Positions 1-7,068 of a stretch of 21,446 bases of DNA are shown piece by piece (within the stretch, counting starts at the first letter, position 1; the number at the start of each line of letters is the position of its first letter). Source of the DNA: CAZYJR01 sp964647905 (GTDB taxonomy: Bacteria; Desulfobacterota; DSM-4660; Desulfatiglandales; HGW-15). The notes under the pieces are model-generated. The model saw only the letters and a program-made list of their open reading frames with translations, was not told the origin of the DNA and made no database searches. The position numbers and the translations under genes are program-made. The stretch lies in the NCBI GenBank assembly GCA_964647905.1, contig CAZYJR010000048.1, positions 1-21,446 of the forward strand. Reading direction: 5' to 3'.

Positions 1-7
1 TGAATAA

Positions 8-343
8 TTAATAATTAAGACCCGACCCCGGGACTCCGATTGATTCTGCGAATTTGAAGATGAAGTCCCTCTGTTCACCGGTGGTGTACCCGTTGCAGGT
101 GCAGCGCATATTGTAGAGGCTTCGCACGAAGAGCTCCAGCTTGATCCAGTCGGGACCGAGCTCCACGGCAAAGACGTGGGGTGTGCATCTTGTGTGGGAG
201 TACTGCTCCGGGCTGAGCAGGTCCTCGGGCACCCTCGCCCAAAACAGGCCCTCAATGCCCGAGGTCATGGCGTTCTCTTCCAGGAAGGCCGCAGCTCGGT
301 TCATGTCCTCCCTGGGGATCTCATCTATCAAGTATGACTTCAT
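8..343 (-). CDS. Conserved-looking hypothetical protein, 111 aa
   Basis: I do not recognise this family. The protein is soluble-looking and acidic, with no signal peptide or membrane segment. It has two close cysteines in a MRCTCNGYTTGEQRDF stretch (about residues 80-95) and an earlier Cys in HTRCTPH. I chose the ATG at 343 (MKSYLIDEI) over the upstream in-frame ATG at 352. The Shine-Dalgarno GGAAGGAG (minus strand, 353-360) touches the 352 ATG directly but lies 9 nt from the one at 343. A sigma-70-like promoter is visible about 125 bp upstream (468-496). An open frame coding a hydrophobic segment overlaps its start (321-497). The stop falls in an AT-rich patch at the left edge. Function unknown; that it is a real gene is supported by the RBS and normal composition. 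Confidence 0.6.
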   Translation of the reverse strand: MKSYLIDEIPREDMNRAAAFLEENAMTSGIEGLFWARVPEDLLSPEQYSHTRCTPHVFAVELGPDWIKLELFVRSLYNMRCTCNGYTTGEQRDFIFKFAESIGVPGSGLNY

Positions 344-497
344 GGGTTGCATCTCCTTCCTTAGACGTCCCTGACCGGAAGAGCAACGGAGGTGGCGCTC
401 CGATCCAGGACATGTACGGCTTGACTGCCGTCATGATAACGAGGATAAGGACAATGGCAAGCACGGCCTTGTATCCGAAGGACCGGTGCTTGTCAAT
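321..497 (-). other. Possible tiny single-span membrane protein or gene remnant without a clear start
   Basis: On the minus strand, a frame opens after a TAA just beyond 497 and ends at TGA 321-323. It encodes a basic N-terminal part (DKHRSFGYK), a strongly hydrophobic run (AVLAIVLILVIMTAV), then KPYMSWIGAPPP and a polar tail. This basic, hydrophobic, polar layout is what a one-helix inner-membrane peptide looks like. There is no ATG before the helix. Possible starts are GTG at 464 (47 aa) or a rare ATT at 497 (58 aa), and neither has a convincing ribosome binding site. The last codons overlap the start of the 111-aa gene by about 22 nt. It could be a real small protein, the 3' remnant of a longer gene, or chance. 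Confidence 0.3.
468..496 (-). promoter_or_regulatory. Sigma-70-like promoter for the 111-aa gene
   Basis: On the minus strand there is a perfect -35 TTGACA (491-496), a 17-bp spacer and a TACAAG -10 (468-473, 4/6). The predicted start is near 461, giving a leader of about 118 nt before the ATG at 343. That leader covers most of the possible small membrane ORF, but its ATT start would lie outside the transcript. Confidence 0.5.
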
Positions 498-577
498 TGA
501 GGCGTTGAATTACCGGGCCTTATCCTGTAAACAAGTCAGTTCGAGTCGAGGTTATCACGCCCGGGAAGGAAAGACCA

Positions 578-1570
578 ATGGATCAACCGTTTGCCAAATC
601 GGTCTCGGCCCACGAAAAGCTCAAGCGCCTGCTGGAACTGGTGAACCCTGATGACAGCGTGGCCGTGATGATCAACGCGGATCCGGACGCCATTGCCAGC
701 GCACTGGCCCTCAAGCGCATATTGTGGCGGAGGGTGAGGACCGCTGGGATCTACAGGATAAACCCGATAAAGCGAGCGGACAACCTGGCCATGATCAAGC
801 TGCTCAAGGTGGACCAGAAGCACGCCAGGAAGCTCAAGGCCTCGGAGATTACCAAGTGGGCCGTAGTGGACTCCCAGCCTCATCACGACCCGGCACTGGC
901 CAAGCACGACTATGATATCATAATCGACCACCACCCGCCTGGAGAAGGGCTCTCGGCTCTTTTCATGGACATACAGCCGAGGTACGGCGCGACCTCGACC
1001 ATAATGATCGAGTACCTCAGGGCCGCCAAGATCAAGCCTTCGCCAAGGCTTGCAACCGCGCTCTTCTACGGAATAAAGACCGATACCGAGAATTTCGCCA
1101 GACCGAGCACCGACAATGATATAAAGGCCTTTAGGTTCTTGTATCCCTTTGTGAACACTCATATCATAAAGAAGATCGAGTCCTCCGAGATGTCCAGGAA
1201 GTCCTTGAAAAGCTTCCAGACCGCCCTTAACAATTTCGAGTTGATAAGGAACAGGGCCTTCGTCCATATGGGAAGGGTGAACGACCCGGACGTCTTGGTC
1301 ATGATAGCGGACTTCTTCCTCAAGGTGGCCGAGGCCTCCTGGTCGATCGTATCGGGCGTGTACGGGCAGAAGCTCATCGTGATCTTCCGCAACGCCGGTT
1401 TCAGGCGGGATGCAGGCAAGACGGCCCAGAAGCTTTTCGGCAAGTGGGGAGGGGCCGGCGGCCACCGCAATGCGGCCCGGGCCGAGATACCATTGCGCCA
1501 CCTGGCCGAGGCGGGGGGTGAGGACGCGGACGTGGGCCGCTTCGTCCGGGAAACAATAAGGTCCATGTGA
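578..1570 (+). CDS. DHH/DHHA1-family phosphoesterase, NrnA-like (oligoribonuclease / pAp phosphatase type)
   Basis: A 330-aa cytosolic protein of the family whose NrnA members use Mn2+ to degrade 2-5 nt RNA fragments and to hydrolyse 3'-phosphoadenosine 5'-phosphate. Visible motifs are NADPDAIAS (33-41, motif I), VVDSQPHHD (96-104) and IIDHH (115-119, the DHH signature). A KTDTENF stretch follows, and a C-terminal DHHA1 substrate-binding motif GGAGGHRNAA starts at residue 291. Length is normal for NrnA. In motif I the usual leading His appears as Asn33, so the exact activity is uncertain. The start has a GGAAGG-type RBS (about 563-568). mgtE follows after 19 nt on the same strand, so the two are probably co-transcribed. 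The family assignment is firm; the substrate is inferred. Confidence 0.85.
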   Translation: MDQPFAKSVSAHEKLKRLLELVNPDDSVAVMINADPDAIASALALKRILWRRVRTAGIYRINPIKRADNLAMIKLLKVDQKHARKLKASEITKWAVVDSQPHHDPALAKHDYDIIIDHHPPGEGLSALFMDIQPRYGATSTIMIEYLRAAKIKPSPRLATALFYGIKTDTENFARPSTDNDIKAFRFLYPFVNTHIIKKIESSEMSRKSLKSFQTALNNFELIRNRAFVHMGRVNDPDVLVMIADFFLKVAEASWSIVSGVYGQKLIVIFRNAGFRRDAGKTAQKLFGKWGGAGGHRNAARAEIPLRHLAEAGGEDADVGRFVRETIRSM

Positions 1571-1589
1571 GAGGAGTGCGGATAGACGA

Positions 1590-2966
1590 ATGGCGGAGAC
1601 CCGAATCGCAGACCAGGTGATCAGCGAGGAACTCATCGACCGAGTCAAGGCGACCGTGGCCGAGGGCGAGAGGCAGGCCCTGATCGATATCATAGACTCC
1701 TTGCGCCCTGCGGACCTGGCTGATCTGATCGAGCACCTGGATCAGGAGGAACGCCTCCACATCTTCGAGCTCCTGGAGCCGCAAGGGGCCGGGGAGGTCT
1801 TGGTTGAAATAGAAGGGCCGGTCCAGGAGAGCATCCTGAGCGAGCTGGACAACCAGGCCCTCTCCGAGATAGTCCAGGAGCTGGACTCGGACGATGCGGC
1901 CGACCTGGTGGGCGATCTCCCCATGCAGCGTGCCAGGGAGATAATCGAGGCCCTCAAGGACGATGTCTCGGAGGAGCTGGAAAAGCTGCTGCCCTACGAC
2001 GAGGACACAGCCGGCGGGATCATGGCCCTGGAGTTCGTGGCCGTGCGCTCCACGGCCACGGTCCAAGAGGCCATCGACACCATCAGGCAGAAGCGCGAAG
2101 ACGTGGAAAACCTCTTTTACCTCTTTGTAATGGAGGAACAGGGCAGGCTTGCAGGGGTCATATCCCTCAAGGACTTGGTCCTGGCCTCCCCTGATACCAG
2201 GATCAGCGAGATAATGAACCCGGAGGTGGTCCATGTTCACGTGTCCTTGGACCAGGAGGAGGTGGCCCGGCTGTTCAAGAGATACGACCTGGTAAGCGCG
2301 CCCGTGGTGGACGACGACCACCGGCTGGTAGGGCGCATAACCCACGATGACATCATCGACGTCATTGAAGAGGAGGCGGACGAAGATATCGCCCTGATGG
2401 CGGGCGTGATCAGCTCTGAGATGGCCGAGGAATCCCCGTTCCGCGTGTCGCGCGCGCGCCTCCCCTGGCTTGTGGCCGGGCTGTTCGGGGGGATACTTGC
2501 CGCCCTGGTGATCAATCAGTTCGAGACCTCTCTGGAGAGGCTGCTCGCCCTGTCCTTCTTTTTCCCAGTAGTCATGGCCATGGGCGGGAACACCGGCACC
2601 CAGGCGGCGACCGTGGCGGTAAGAGGCCTGGCCACCGGCGATATAAGCATGGTCAATGTGGGGAGGCGCCTGTGGCTGGAGATGAAGGTGGCCCTGCTAA
2701 ACGGCGTGATATGCGGGATGCTCCTTGGGGCCATAGTCGGGGCGTGGCTCTCGGACTACGCCCTGGGCGCCGTGGTGGCCCTTTCCCTGGTGTTGATCAT
2801 ATTCAACTCCGGGCTTATAGGCGCGGCCGTGCCCCTGGCCTTGAAGCGGCTGAGGATAGACCCGGCGCTCGCCACGGGGCCCTTTGTGACTACATCCAAC
2901 GATATCCTGAGCCTGCTCATCTACCTGGGGCTGGTGACCATTTTCCTGCATCTTACCGCCGGATGA
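1590..2966 (+). CDS. mgtE: MgtE-type magnesium transporter/channel
   Basis: A 458-aa inner-membrane Mg2+ channel. The acidic, helical MgtE N domain covers about residues 1-130 (repeated ADLADLIEHL / DDAADLVGDL units). Two CBS domains follow (about 135-200 and 200-260) that in the family sense cytosolic Mg2+. The membrane domain runs from about 285 to 455. Key features of the pore are present: GGNTGTQ in the second membrane helix and DPALATGPFVTTSNDILSL near the end. Asp438 sits at the position of the family's conserved pore aspartate (D432 in the Thermus protein, from memory). Length is standard. It lies 19 nt after the DHH phosphoesterase gene and is convergent with the S1 gene, with 18 bp between stops. 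No Mg2+ riboswitch is seen upstream, consistent with its second place in an operon. Confidence 0.95.
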   Translation: MAETRIADQVISEELIDRVKATVAEGERQALIDIIDSLRPADLADLIEHLDQEERLHIFELLEPQGAGEVLVEIEGPVQESILSELDNQALSEIVQELDSDDAADLVGDLPMQRAREIIEALKDDVSEELEKLLPYDEDTAGGIMALEFVAVRSTATVQEAIDTIRQKREDVENLFYLFVMEEQGRLAGVISLKDLVLASPDTRISEIMNPEVVHVHVSLDQEEVARLFKRYDLVSAPVVDDDHRLVGRITHDDIIDVIEEEADEDIALMAGVISSEMAEESPFRVSRARLPWLVAGLFGGILAALVINQFETSLERLLALSFFFPVVMAMGGNTGTQAATVAVRGLATGDISMVNVGRRLWLEMKVALLNGVICGMLLGAIVGAWLSDYALGAVVALSLVLIIFNSGLIGAAVPLALKRLRIDPALATGPFVTTSNDILSLLIYLGLVTIFLHLTAG

Positions 2967-2984
2967 GCCCGGCCGCCCGCAGGG

Positions 2985-4454
2985 TCAGTCCTCCTGGTCC
3001 TCCCGGTCCTGCTCGTCCATGGCCTCCCGTAGCTTTTCTCCCAATCCGCCCATGGGACGGTCGTTATCACCGGCCGGCCCCTTCCAGTCGATTTCCTCCC
3101 CGGCTCCCTTAGGGGCCAGGGCGATGCGCTTGGCCTCGGGATCCACGGATTCCACCACCACGCTCACCCGGTCGCCGCGCTTGAGATTGTCCAGGTCCTC
3201 GGACTCGGGGGATCCCTCCATGCGGCTCCTGTGGAGGAGCCCGGTTATACCCGGGGCCAGGTTCACGAAATATCCGTAACGCTCCTCCTTTTCCACGGTC
3301 CCTTCCATGGTCTGTCCGGGCTTGATGTCCTCCTCAACGTCCACCCACGGGTCGCCAGCCACGTCCTTTATGCTCAGGGAGATCCTGCGGCGCTCGAGGT
3401 CTATCTCCTTTACCACCACCGAGATCTCCTCTCCTGGGGCCACCACCTCTTCGGGTCTTGCCACCCGCCTGGTGTGACTCATCTCGCTCACGTGCACCAG
3501 GCCCTCCAACCCGGGGGCGATCTCCACAAACGCGCCGAATTCCGCGCACCTGGTCACCTTGCCGGTGAGAAGATCCCCCGAGTTGCAGATCTGGTTTACC
3601 CGCTCCCAGGGATCCTGTTCCATCTGCTTGAGGGAGAGGGATATGCGCGGCCTGTCCTCCCTGTCTCCGGCCTCCACGCCCAGCACCTTGACCCTCACCT
3701 TGTCGCCGGTCTGGAGAACCTGCTCCGGCCTGTCCACCCTGGACCAGCTCATCTCAGAGATATGGACCAGGCCTTCCAGCCCCGGGACCAGCTCCACAAA
3801 GGCGCCGAACGGCATGAGACGGGTCACCGTCCCCTCCACCTCGGAGTCCGGCGTGAGGCCCTTCATGAACTCGTCGCGGTGCTTGGCATACTCCTCCTCC
3901 AGGAGCCTTCGCCTGGAGAGCACTATGTTGCGCCCGTTCTCCTCGAAGCGCGTTATCAGGAAAGGCGCTGTCAGCCCGGTGTATTCCTCCGGCTTGTTCA
4001 CATACCGCACGTCCATTTGACTGATCGGGCAAAAGGCGCGGCGCTTCATCACCTGGACCTGGAACCCGCCCTTGCAGGGGGCCACCACACGTCCTTCCAC
4101 AGGGACCCCGCTCCGGTATGCATCCCGGAGAACGGATATGTCCCCGGCCCCTGAAAGGGCCTTGGAGAGCCGTATTTCCTCCGGGGTCACGGCCACCACG
4201 TACAGATCGAGCACGTCTCCCGGGCTGAAGGACGCCTCGGCGTCTTCACCCGCCAACTCTTCGAGGTCCACCACCCCGTCGGTCTTGAGTCCGGTGTCCA
4301 CGAAAACGGCGTCCCTGCCCACGGAGATTATCTTGCCCCTTATCCGGTCTCCTATGCGGAGCTCCTTTTCATTGCCCCCGGAATAGGCTTCGAGCAATGA
4401 GGCGAAGTCCTCCTCTGTGCCGTCTTCGTGCCGCCCGTTGGTATCGTCTTCCAT
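2985..4454 (-). CDS. S1 RNA-binding domain protein with five S1 repeats (ribosomal protein S1-like)
   Basis: A 489-aa cytosolic protein built of tandem S1 (OB-fold) modules at about residues 33-100, 115-190, 205-285, 292-370 and 377-450. An acidic tail rich in Glu/Asp follows. Repeats 3 and 4 are the most canonical (FGAFVELVPGLEGLVHISEMSW and FGAFVEIAPGLEGLVHVSEMSH). Repeats 1 and 2 are diverged, as in the first two repeats of ribosomal protein S1, which bind the ribosome. Classical proteobacterial rpsA has six repeats and about 557 aa, so this is a shorter paralogue or a lineage form of S1, active in translation or RNA handling. The start has AAAGGAG 7 nt upstream. A possible -10 (TATACT) lies at 4531-4536. 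It is transcribed away from the oxidoreductase operon. Confidence 0.85.
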   Translation of the reverse strand: MEDDTNGRHEDGTEEDFASLLEAYSGGNEKELRIGDRIRGKIISVGRDAVFVDTGLKTDGVVDLEELAGEDAEASFSPGDVLDLYVVAVTPEEIRLSKALSGAGDISVLRDAYRSGVPVEGRVVAPCKGGFQVQVMKRRAFCPISQMDVRYVNKPEEYTGLTAPFLITRFEENGRNIVLSRRRLLEEEYAKHRDEFMKGLTPDSEVEGTVTRLMPFGAFVELVPGLEGLVHISEMSWSRVDRPEQVLQTGDKVRVKVLGVEAGDREDRPRISLSLKQMEQDPWERVNQICNSGDLLTGKVTRCAEFGAFVEIAPGLEGLVHVSEMSHTRRVARPEEVVAPGEEISVVVKEIDLERRRISLSIKDVAGDPWVDVEEDIKPGQTMEGTVEKEERYGYFVNLAPGITGLLHRSRMEGSPESEDLDNLKRGDRVSVVVESVDPEAKRIALAPKGAGEEIDWKGPAGDNDRPMGGLGEKLREAMDEQDREDQED

Positions 4455-4530
4455 TAGCTGCTCCTTTACAAAAGGCTGTTACCCGAAACCGGCGCTGCAT
4501 GTCCTGCAAACTCGACAGGCGCTCAATTCG

Positions 4531-4536
4531 AGTATA
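4531..4536 (-). promoter_or_regulatory. Possible -10 element for the S1-domain gene
   Basis: On the minus strand TATACT (5/6 to TATAAT) is preceded by TGCT, close to an extended -10. The -35 match at 17-18 bp is poor (GTGAAT). It would give a leader of about 70 nt. Weak call. Confidence 0.3.
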
Positions 4537-4625
4537 AGCACTTCTATCAGCCCCATTCACGTTTTGCAAGCACCCTATGAACGTGCACGTCAAGTGGGAA
4601 GAATTTGTTGAAAAGCTAACATGAT

Positions 4626-4654
4626 TTGACATTTGAATGAGAAGTCAATATAAG
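4626..4654 (+). promoter_or_regulatory. Strong sigma-70 promoter of the 2-oxoacid oxidoreductase operon
   Basis: A perfect TTGACA (4626-4631), exactly 17 bp, then TATAAG (4649-4654, 5/6). The predicted start is near 4661. The inverted repeat TTGAC (4626-4630) / GTCAA (4644-4648) spans the spacer and could be an operator. The promoter covers the first in-frame ATG of the gamma-subunit frame (4637), which rules that ATG out as the translation start. Confidence 0.75.
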
Positions 4655-4663
4655 GATAATCCG

Positions 4664-4728
4664 TATCGCGATCCCGCGATAAGAAGCCGAATCTTGTCGC
4701 GGGCCCAGCCGGAATTTCGACCGCCGGC
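4664..4728 (+). promoter_or_regulatory. Structured 5' leader with two mutually exclusive hairpins and an SD-proximal hairpin
   Basis: Three inverted repeats lie between the predicted transcription start and the gamma-subunit RBS. Hairpin A is TATCGCG (4664-4670), loop ATCC, CGCGATA (4675-4681). Hairpin B is CCCGCGATAAGA (4673-4684), a 7-nt loop, TCTTGTCGCGGG (4692-4703): 12 pairs including one U-G. A and B share 4673-4681, so only one can form at a time. Hairpin C is GCCGG (4708-4712) / CCGGC (4724-4728), ending just before the AGGAG at 4729-4733. No T-run follows hairpin B, so it is not a simple intrinsic terminator. Regulation is an inference; the pairing is visible in the sequence. Confidence 0.5.
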
Positions 4729-4741
4729 AGGAGAACGGGAA

Positions 4742-5329
4742 ATGATGGAATTGCGCTTCCACGGCCGGGGAGGCCAGGGCACGGTGGTGGCCTCCAAGAT
4801 AATGGCGGACGCCGTATTCCTGGACGGAGGCTACCCGCAGTCATTTCCCGCCTTTGGCGTGGAGCGCCGCGGGGCCCCTGTAACCGCCTTTCTCCGTGTT
4901 TCGGACCGCCCTATACTGGTACGGACCCAAATTTATGAGCCCGACCACCTGGTGATCCTCGATCCTTTGCTCGTGGAACAGATTCCGCTCGTCCGGGGGC
5001 TCAAGACGGGCGGGTCCATCATAGTGAACTCGGATAAGACGCCCGAAGAGTTTGCCGAAGCCTTCAGCGAGTATGCGGTCGCAACGGTGCCCGCGGGCAG
5101 GATCGCCTTTCGCCGCGGGCTGGGCAGCAGACAGGCCCCCTTGGTAAACACCGCGATTCTGGGGGCGGTCAATGCGGTCCTGGGGCTGGTGAGCCGGGAG
5201 AGCCTGATCCGGGCCATAAAGGACGGAGTGCCCTCGCGCGGGGAGGAGAACGCAGAGGCGGCCGAGGAGGCGGCGGGCCGGGTGAGCTCCCTTTTCAAAA
5301 CCGCGGGCGGGCAAGGGGAGGTCTCATGA
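4742..5329 (+). CDS. porG: 2-oxoacid:ferredoxin oxidoreductase, gamma subunit (PorG-like)
   Basis: A 195-aa cytosolic subunit of a four-subunit 2-oxoacid (probably pyruvate) ferredoxin oxidoreductase, which converts a 2-oxoacid plus CoA to acyl-CoA, CO2 and reduced ferredoxin. The N-terminus ELRFHGRGGQGTVVASKI and the following FPAFGVERRGAPVTAFLRVSD are typical for the gamma family. Start choice: ATG 4742 has AGGAG at 4729-4733, 8 nt away. The longer frame from 4637 begins inside the sigma-70 promoter and adds 35 non-family residues. Length is normal for the family (about 180-195). The stop overlaps the next start (ATGA at 5326), indicating translational coupling. Substrate (pyruvate against 2-oxoisovalerate or another 2-oxoacid) cannot be fixed from this subunit. 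Confidence 0.9.
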   Translation: MMELRFHGRGGQGTVVASKIMADAVFLDGGYPQSFPAFGVERRGAPVTAFLRVSDRPILVRTQIYEPDHLVILDPLLVEQIPLVRGLKTGGSIIVNSDKTPEEFAEAFSEYAVATVPAGRIAFRRGLGSRQAPLVNTAILGAVNAVLGLVSRESLIRAIKDGVPSRGEENAEAAEEAAGRVSSLFKTAGGQGEVS

Positions 5330-7065
5330 AGTATGTGGAAAGAAGGGTCGCAACACCCCTTTGCGCGGTATCCGCCGAGTCCAGCCTTGGGAGTCGGACA
5401 GGGACCTGGCGCTTTTCCCGGCCGATCTTCTCCGACCGGGTCTCCCCGTGCAGCAACCAGTGCCCGGCCGGCGAGGACGTGGCCGGGGTGATGTACTTGG
5501 CCGCCCAGGGGAGGTTCGCGGATGCGTGGCGTCTGATCACCGGGGAAAACCCCTTTCCAGCAGTCATGGGCAGGGTCTGCTATAGGACGTGCGAGCGCCG
5601 GTGCAACCGTGCGGAGCACGATGAAGCGGTCTCCATAAGGGCGGTGGAAAGATTCCTGGGCGATTATGCCCTTGACAAGGGCTTTGTCATAGAGAGCTTG
5701 GCTCGGGAGGACGGGGGGAGAGCCGCCGTGGTGGGCGCCGGCCCCGCAGGGCTGAGCGCGGCGTACCACCTGCGCCTGATGGGGCACAAGGTAAGGGTGT
5801 TCGACCGCATGGATGAGCCGGGCGGTCTCATGCGATACGGGATCCCGGACTACCGCCTGCCCAAGAACGTGCTCCGGGCCGAGATCTCCAGGATGGAAAG
5901 ACTCGGGATCGAGCTGGAGATGAACACCCGCATCGGCCGTGACAAATCCTGGACTGGATTGAGAGCCGACTATGACGCGGTATTCCTGGCCACAGGGGCC
6001 CATCGCGAAAAGGAGTTCCCTCTGGGCGGGGTCCCCGGCCGGGGGCTTTTCCGGGCCCTGGCCTTCCTGGAGCAGGCAAACCGGGGGGTCCGGCCCGAGC
6101 TCGGAGACAAGGCGGCGGTCGTGGGCGGGGGCAACAGCGCTATTGACTGCGCGCGCGTTTGCAGGCGGCTGGGAGCGGAAGTGGAGGTGATCTACAGGCG
6201 AAGCCAGGCCGAGATGCCCGCTCATCCCGAAGAGGTGCTCCTCGCTGCCGAGGAAGGGGTGAATTTCCGCTTCCTGTGCTCGCCCAAGCAGGTCTTGGGA
6301 CATGACCGGGTCACTGGATTGAGGCTTTCGATCATGAAGCTGGGAGCGCCTGACCCGTCGGGGCGGCCGCAGCCGGAGGAGACCGGGGAGAGCGTGGACC
6401 TTGCCTGTGAGAGCGTGGTCCTGGCTGTGGGCGAGGACCCGGACCCGGCGGATATGCCCGAAGAGGCGGCTGGAGAAGGGGGCGCGGTATCGGTGGACGA
6501 GTTCGGCCGCACCGGCCTGCCGGATCTCTTTGCAGGAGGCGACTTGGCGTCGATGGAGCGCTCGGTCACCCATGCGGTGGGATTCGGAAAGAGGGCGGCG
6601 GGCGCCATGGACGCACGCATAAGGGGCCGGGAAAGTCCCGACGCGGCTTTGTTCAGGTGGGGGGAGGGCGGAAACATAGTCATGGGTCCGCCCGGGGCCC
6701 CGGCCGCGCTGCCCAGGAGAAGCCCCTCGGCCGGGGTGGCCGGTTACAGCGACTTGAACCCGTTTTATTTTGATTTTCGCCCGGCCACCCGGCAGACCCG
6801 TCTCCCGCCCGAGGACCGGGCGGGCTCGTTTTCCCAGGAAGTCCTGGGCATCTGGGAGGAAGAGGCGGTTTACGAGGCCCGCAGGTGCTTTATCTGCGGC
6901 TCTTGTACCGAGTGCGGCAACTGCTACATATTCTGTCCGGATTTTTCCATAAAGCCCGATCCTTCCGGGTACGGCTACACAGTGGACCTGGATTATTGCA
7001 AGGGCTGCGGCATTTGCGTCCAGGAATGCCCGCGAGCCGCCATGAGCCTTTTGTTCGAGGAGTGA
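5326..7065 (+). CDS. Fusion protein: GltD-like FAD/NAD(P)H oxidoreductase embedded in PorD-type 2x[4Fe-4S] delta subunit
   Basis: 579 aa. Residues 19-37 (SSLGSRTGTWRFSRP...) resemble the N-terminal strand of PorD (NKTGSWR-x-x-KP type). Next comes a GltD/dihydropyrimidine-dehydrogenase-like module. It has cluster cysteines C42, C46, C85, C89 and C93, an FAD fold GAGPAG (137-142) with EPGGLMRYGIPDYRLPK, and an NAD(P) fold GGGNSA (267-272) with IYRRSQAEMPAHPEE. It closes with GGDLASMERSVTHAVGFGKRAA. The C-terminus is PorD ferredoxin: CTECGNCYIFCP (527-538) and CKGCGICVQECP (558-569), plus extra Cys521 and Cys524. It sits exactly where porD belongs, overlapping porG by 4 nt and 3 nt before porA. 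Inferred role: carry electrons between the oxidoreductase clusters and NAD(P)H. Domain calls are firm; the physiological direction is unknown. Confidence 0.85.
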   Translation: MKYVERRVATPLCAVSAESSLGSRTGTWRFSRPIFSDRVSPCSNQCPAGEDVAGVMYLAAQGRFADAWRLITGENPFPAVMGRVCYRTCERRCNRAEHDEAVSIRAVERFLGDYALDKGFVIESLAREDGGRAAVVGAGPAGLSAAYHLRLMGHKVRVFDRMDEPGGLMRYGIPDYRLPKNVLRAEISRMERLGIELEMNTRIGRDKSWTGLRADYDAVFLATGAHREKEFPLGGVPGRGLFRALAFLEQANRGVRPELGDKAAVVGGGNSAIDCARVCRRLGAEVEVIYRRSQAEMPAHPEEVLLAAEEGVNFRFLCSPKQVLGHDRVTGLRLSIMKLGAPDPSGRPQPEETGESVDLACESVVLAVGEDPDPADMPEEAAGEGGAVSVDEFGRTGLPDLFAGGDLASMERSVTHAVGFGKRAAGAMDARIRGRESPDAALFRWGEGGNIVMGPPGAPAALPRRSPSAGVAGYSDLNPFYFDFRPATRQTRLPPEDRAGSFSQEVLGIWEEEAVYEARRCFICGSCTECGNCYIFCPDFSIKPDPSGYGYTVDLDYCKGCGICVQECPRAAMSLLFEE

Positions 7066-7068
7066 TCC

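Noticed and set aside
536..2345. Two long overlapping minus-strand frames opposite the DHH and mgtE genes
   Set aside because: Antisense shadows of well-supported genes, with low-complexity composition and no recognisable family.
4661..4741. Hairpin at 4673-4703 as an intrinsic terminator (attenuator)
   Set aside because: No T-run follows the stem; the next bases are CCCAGCCGG.
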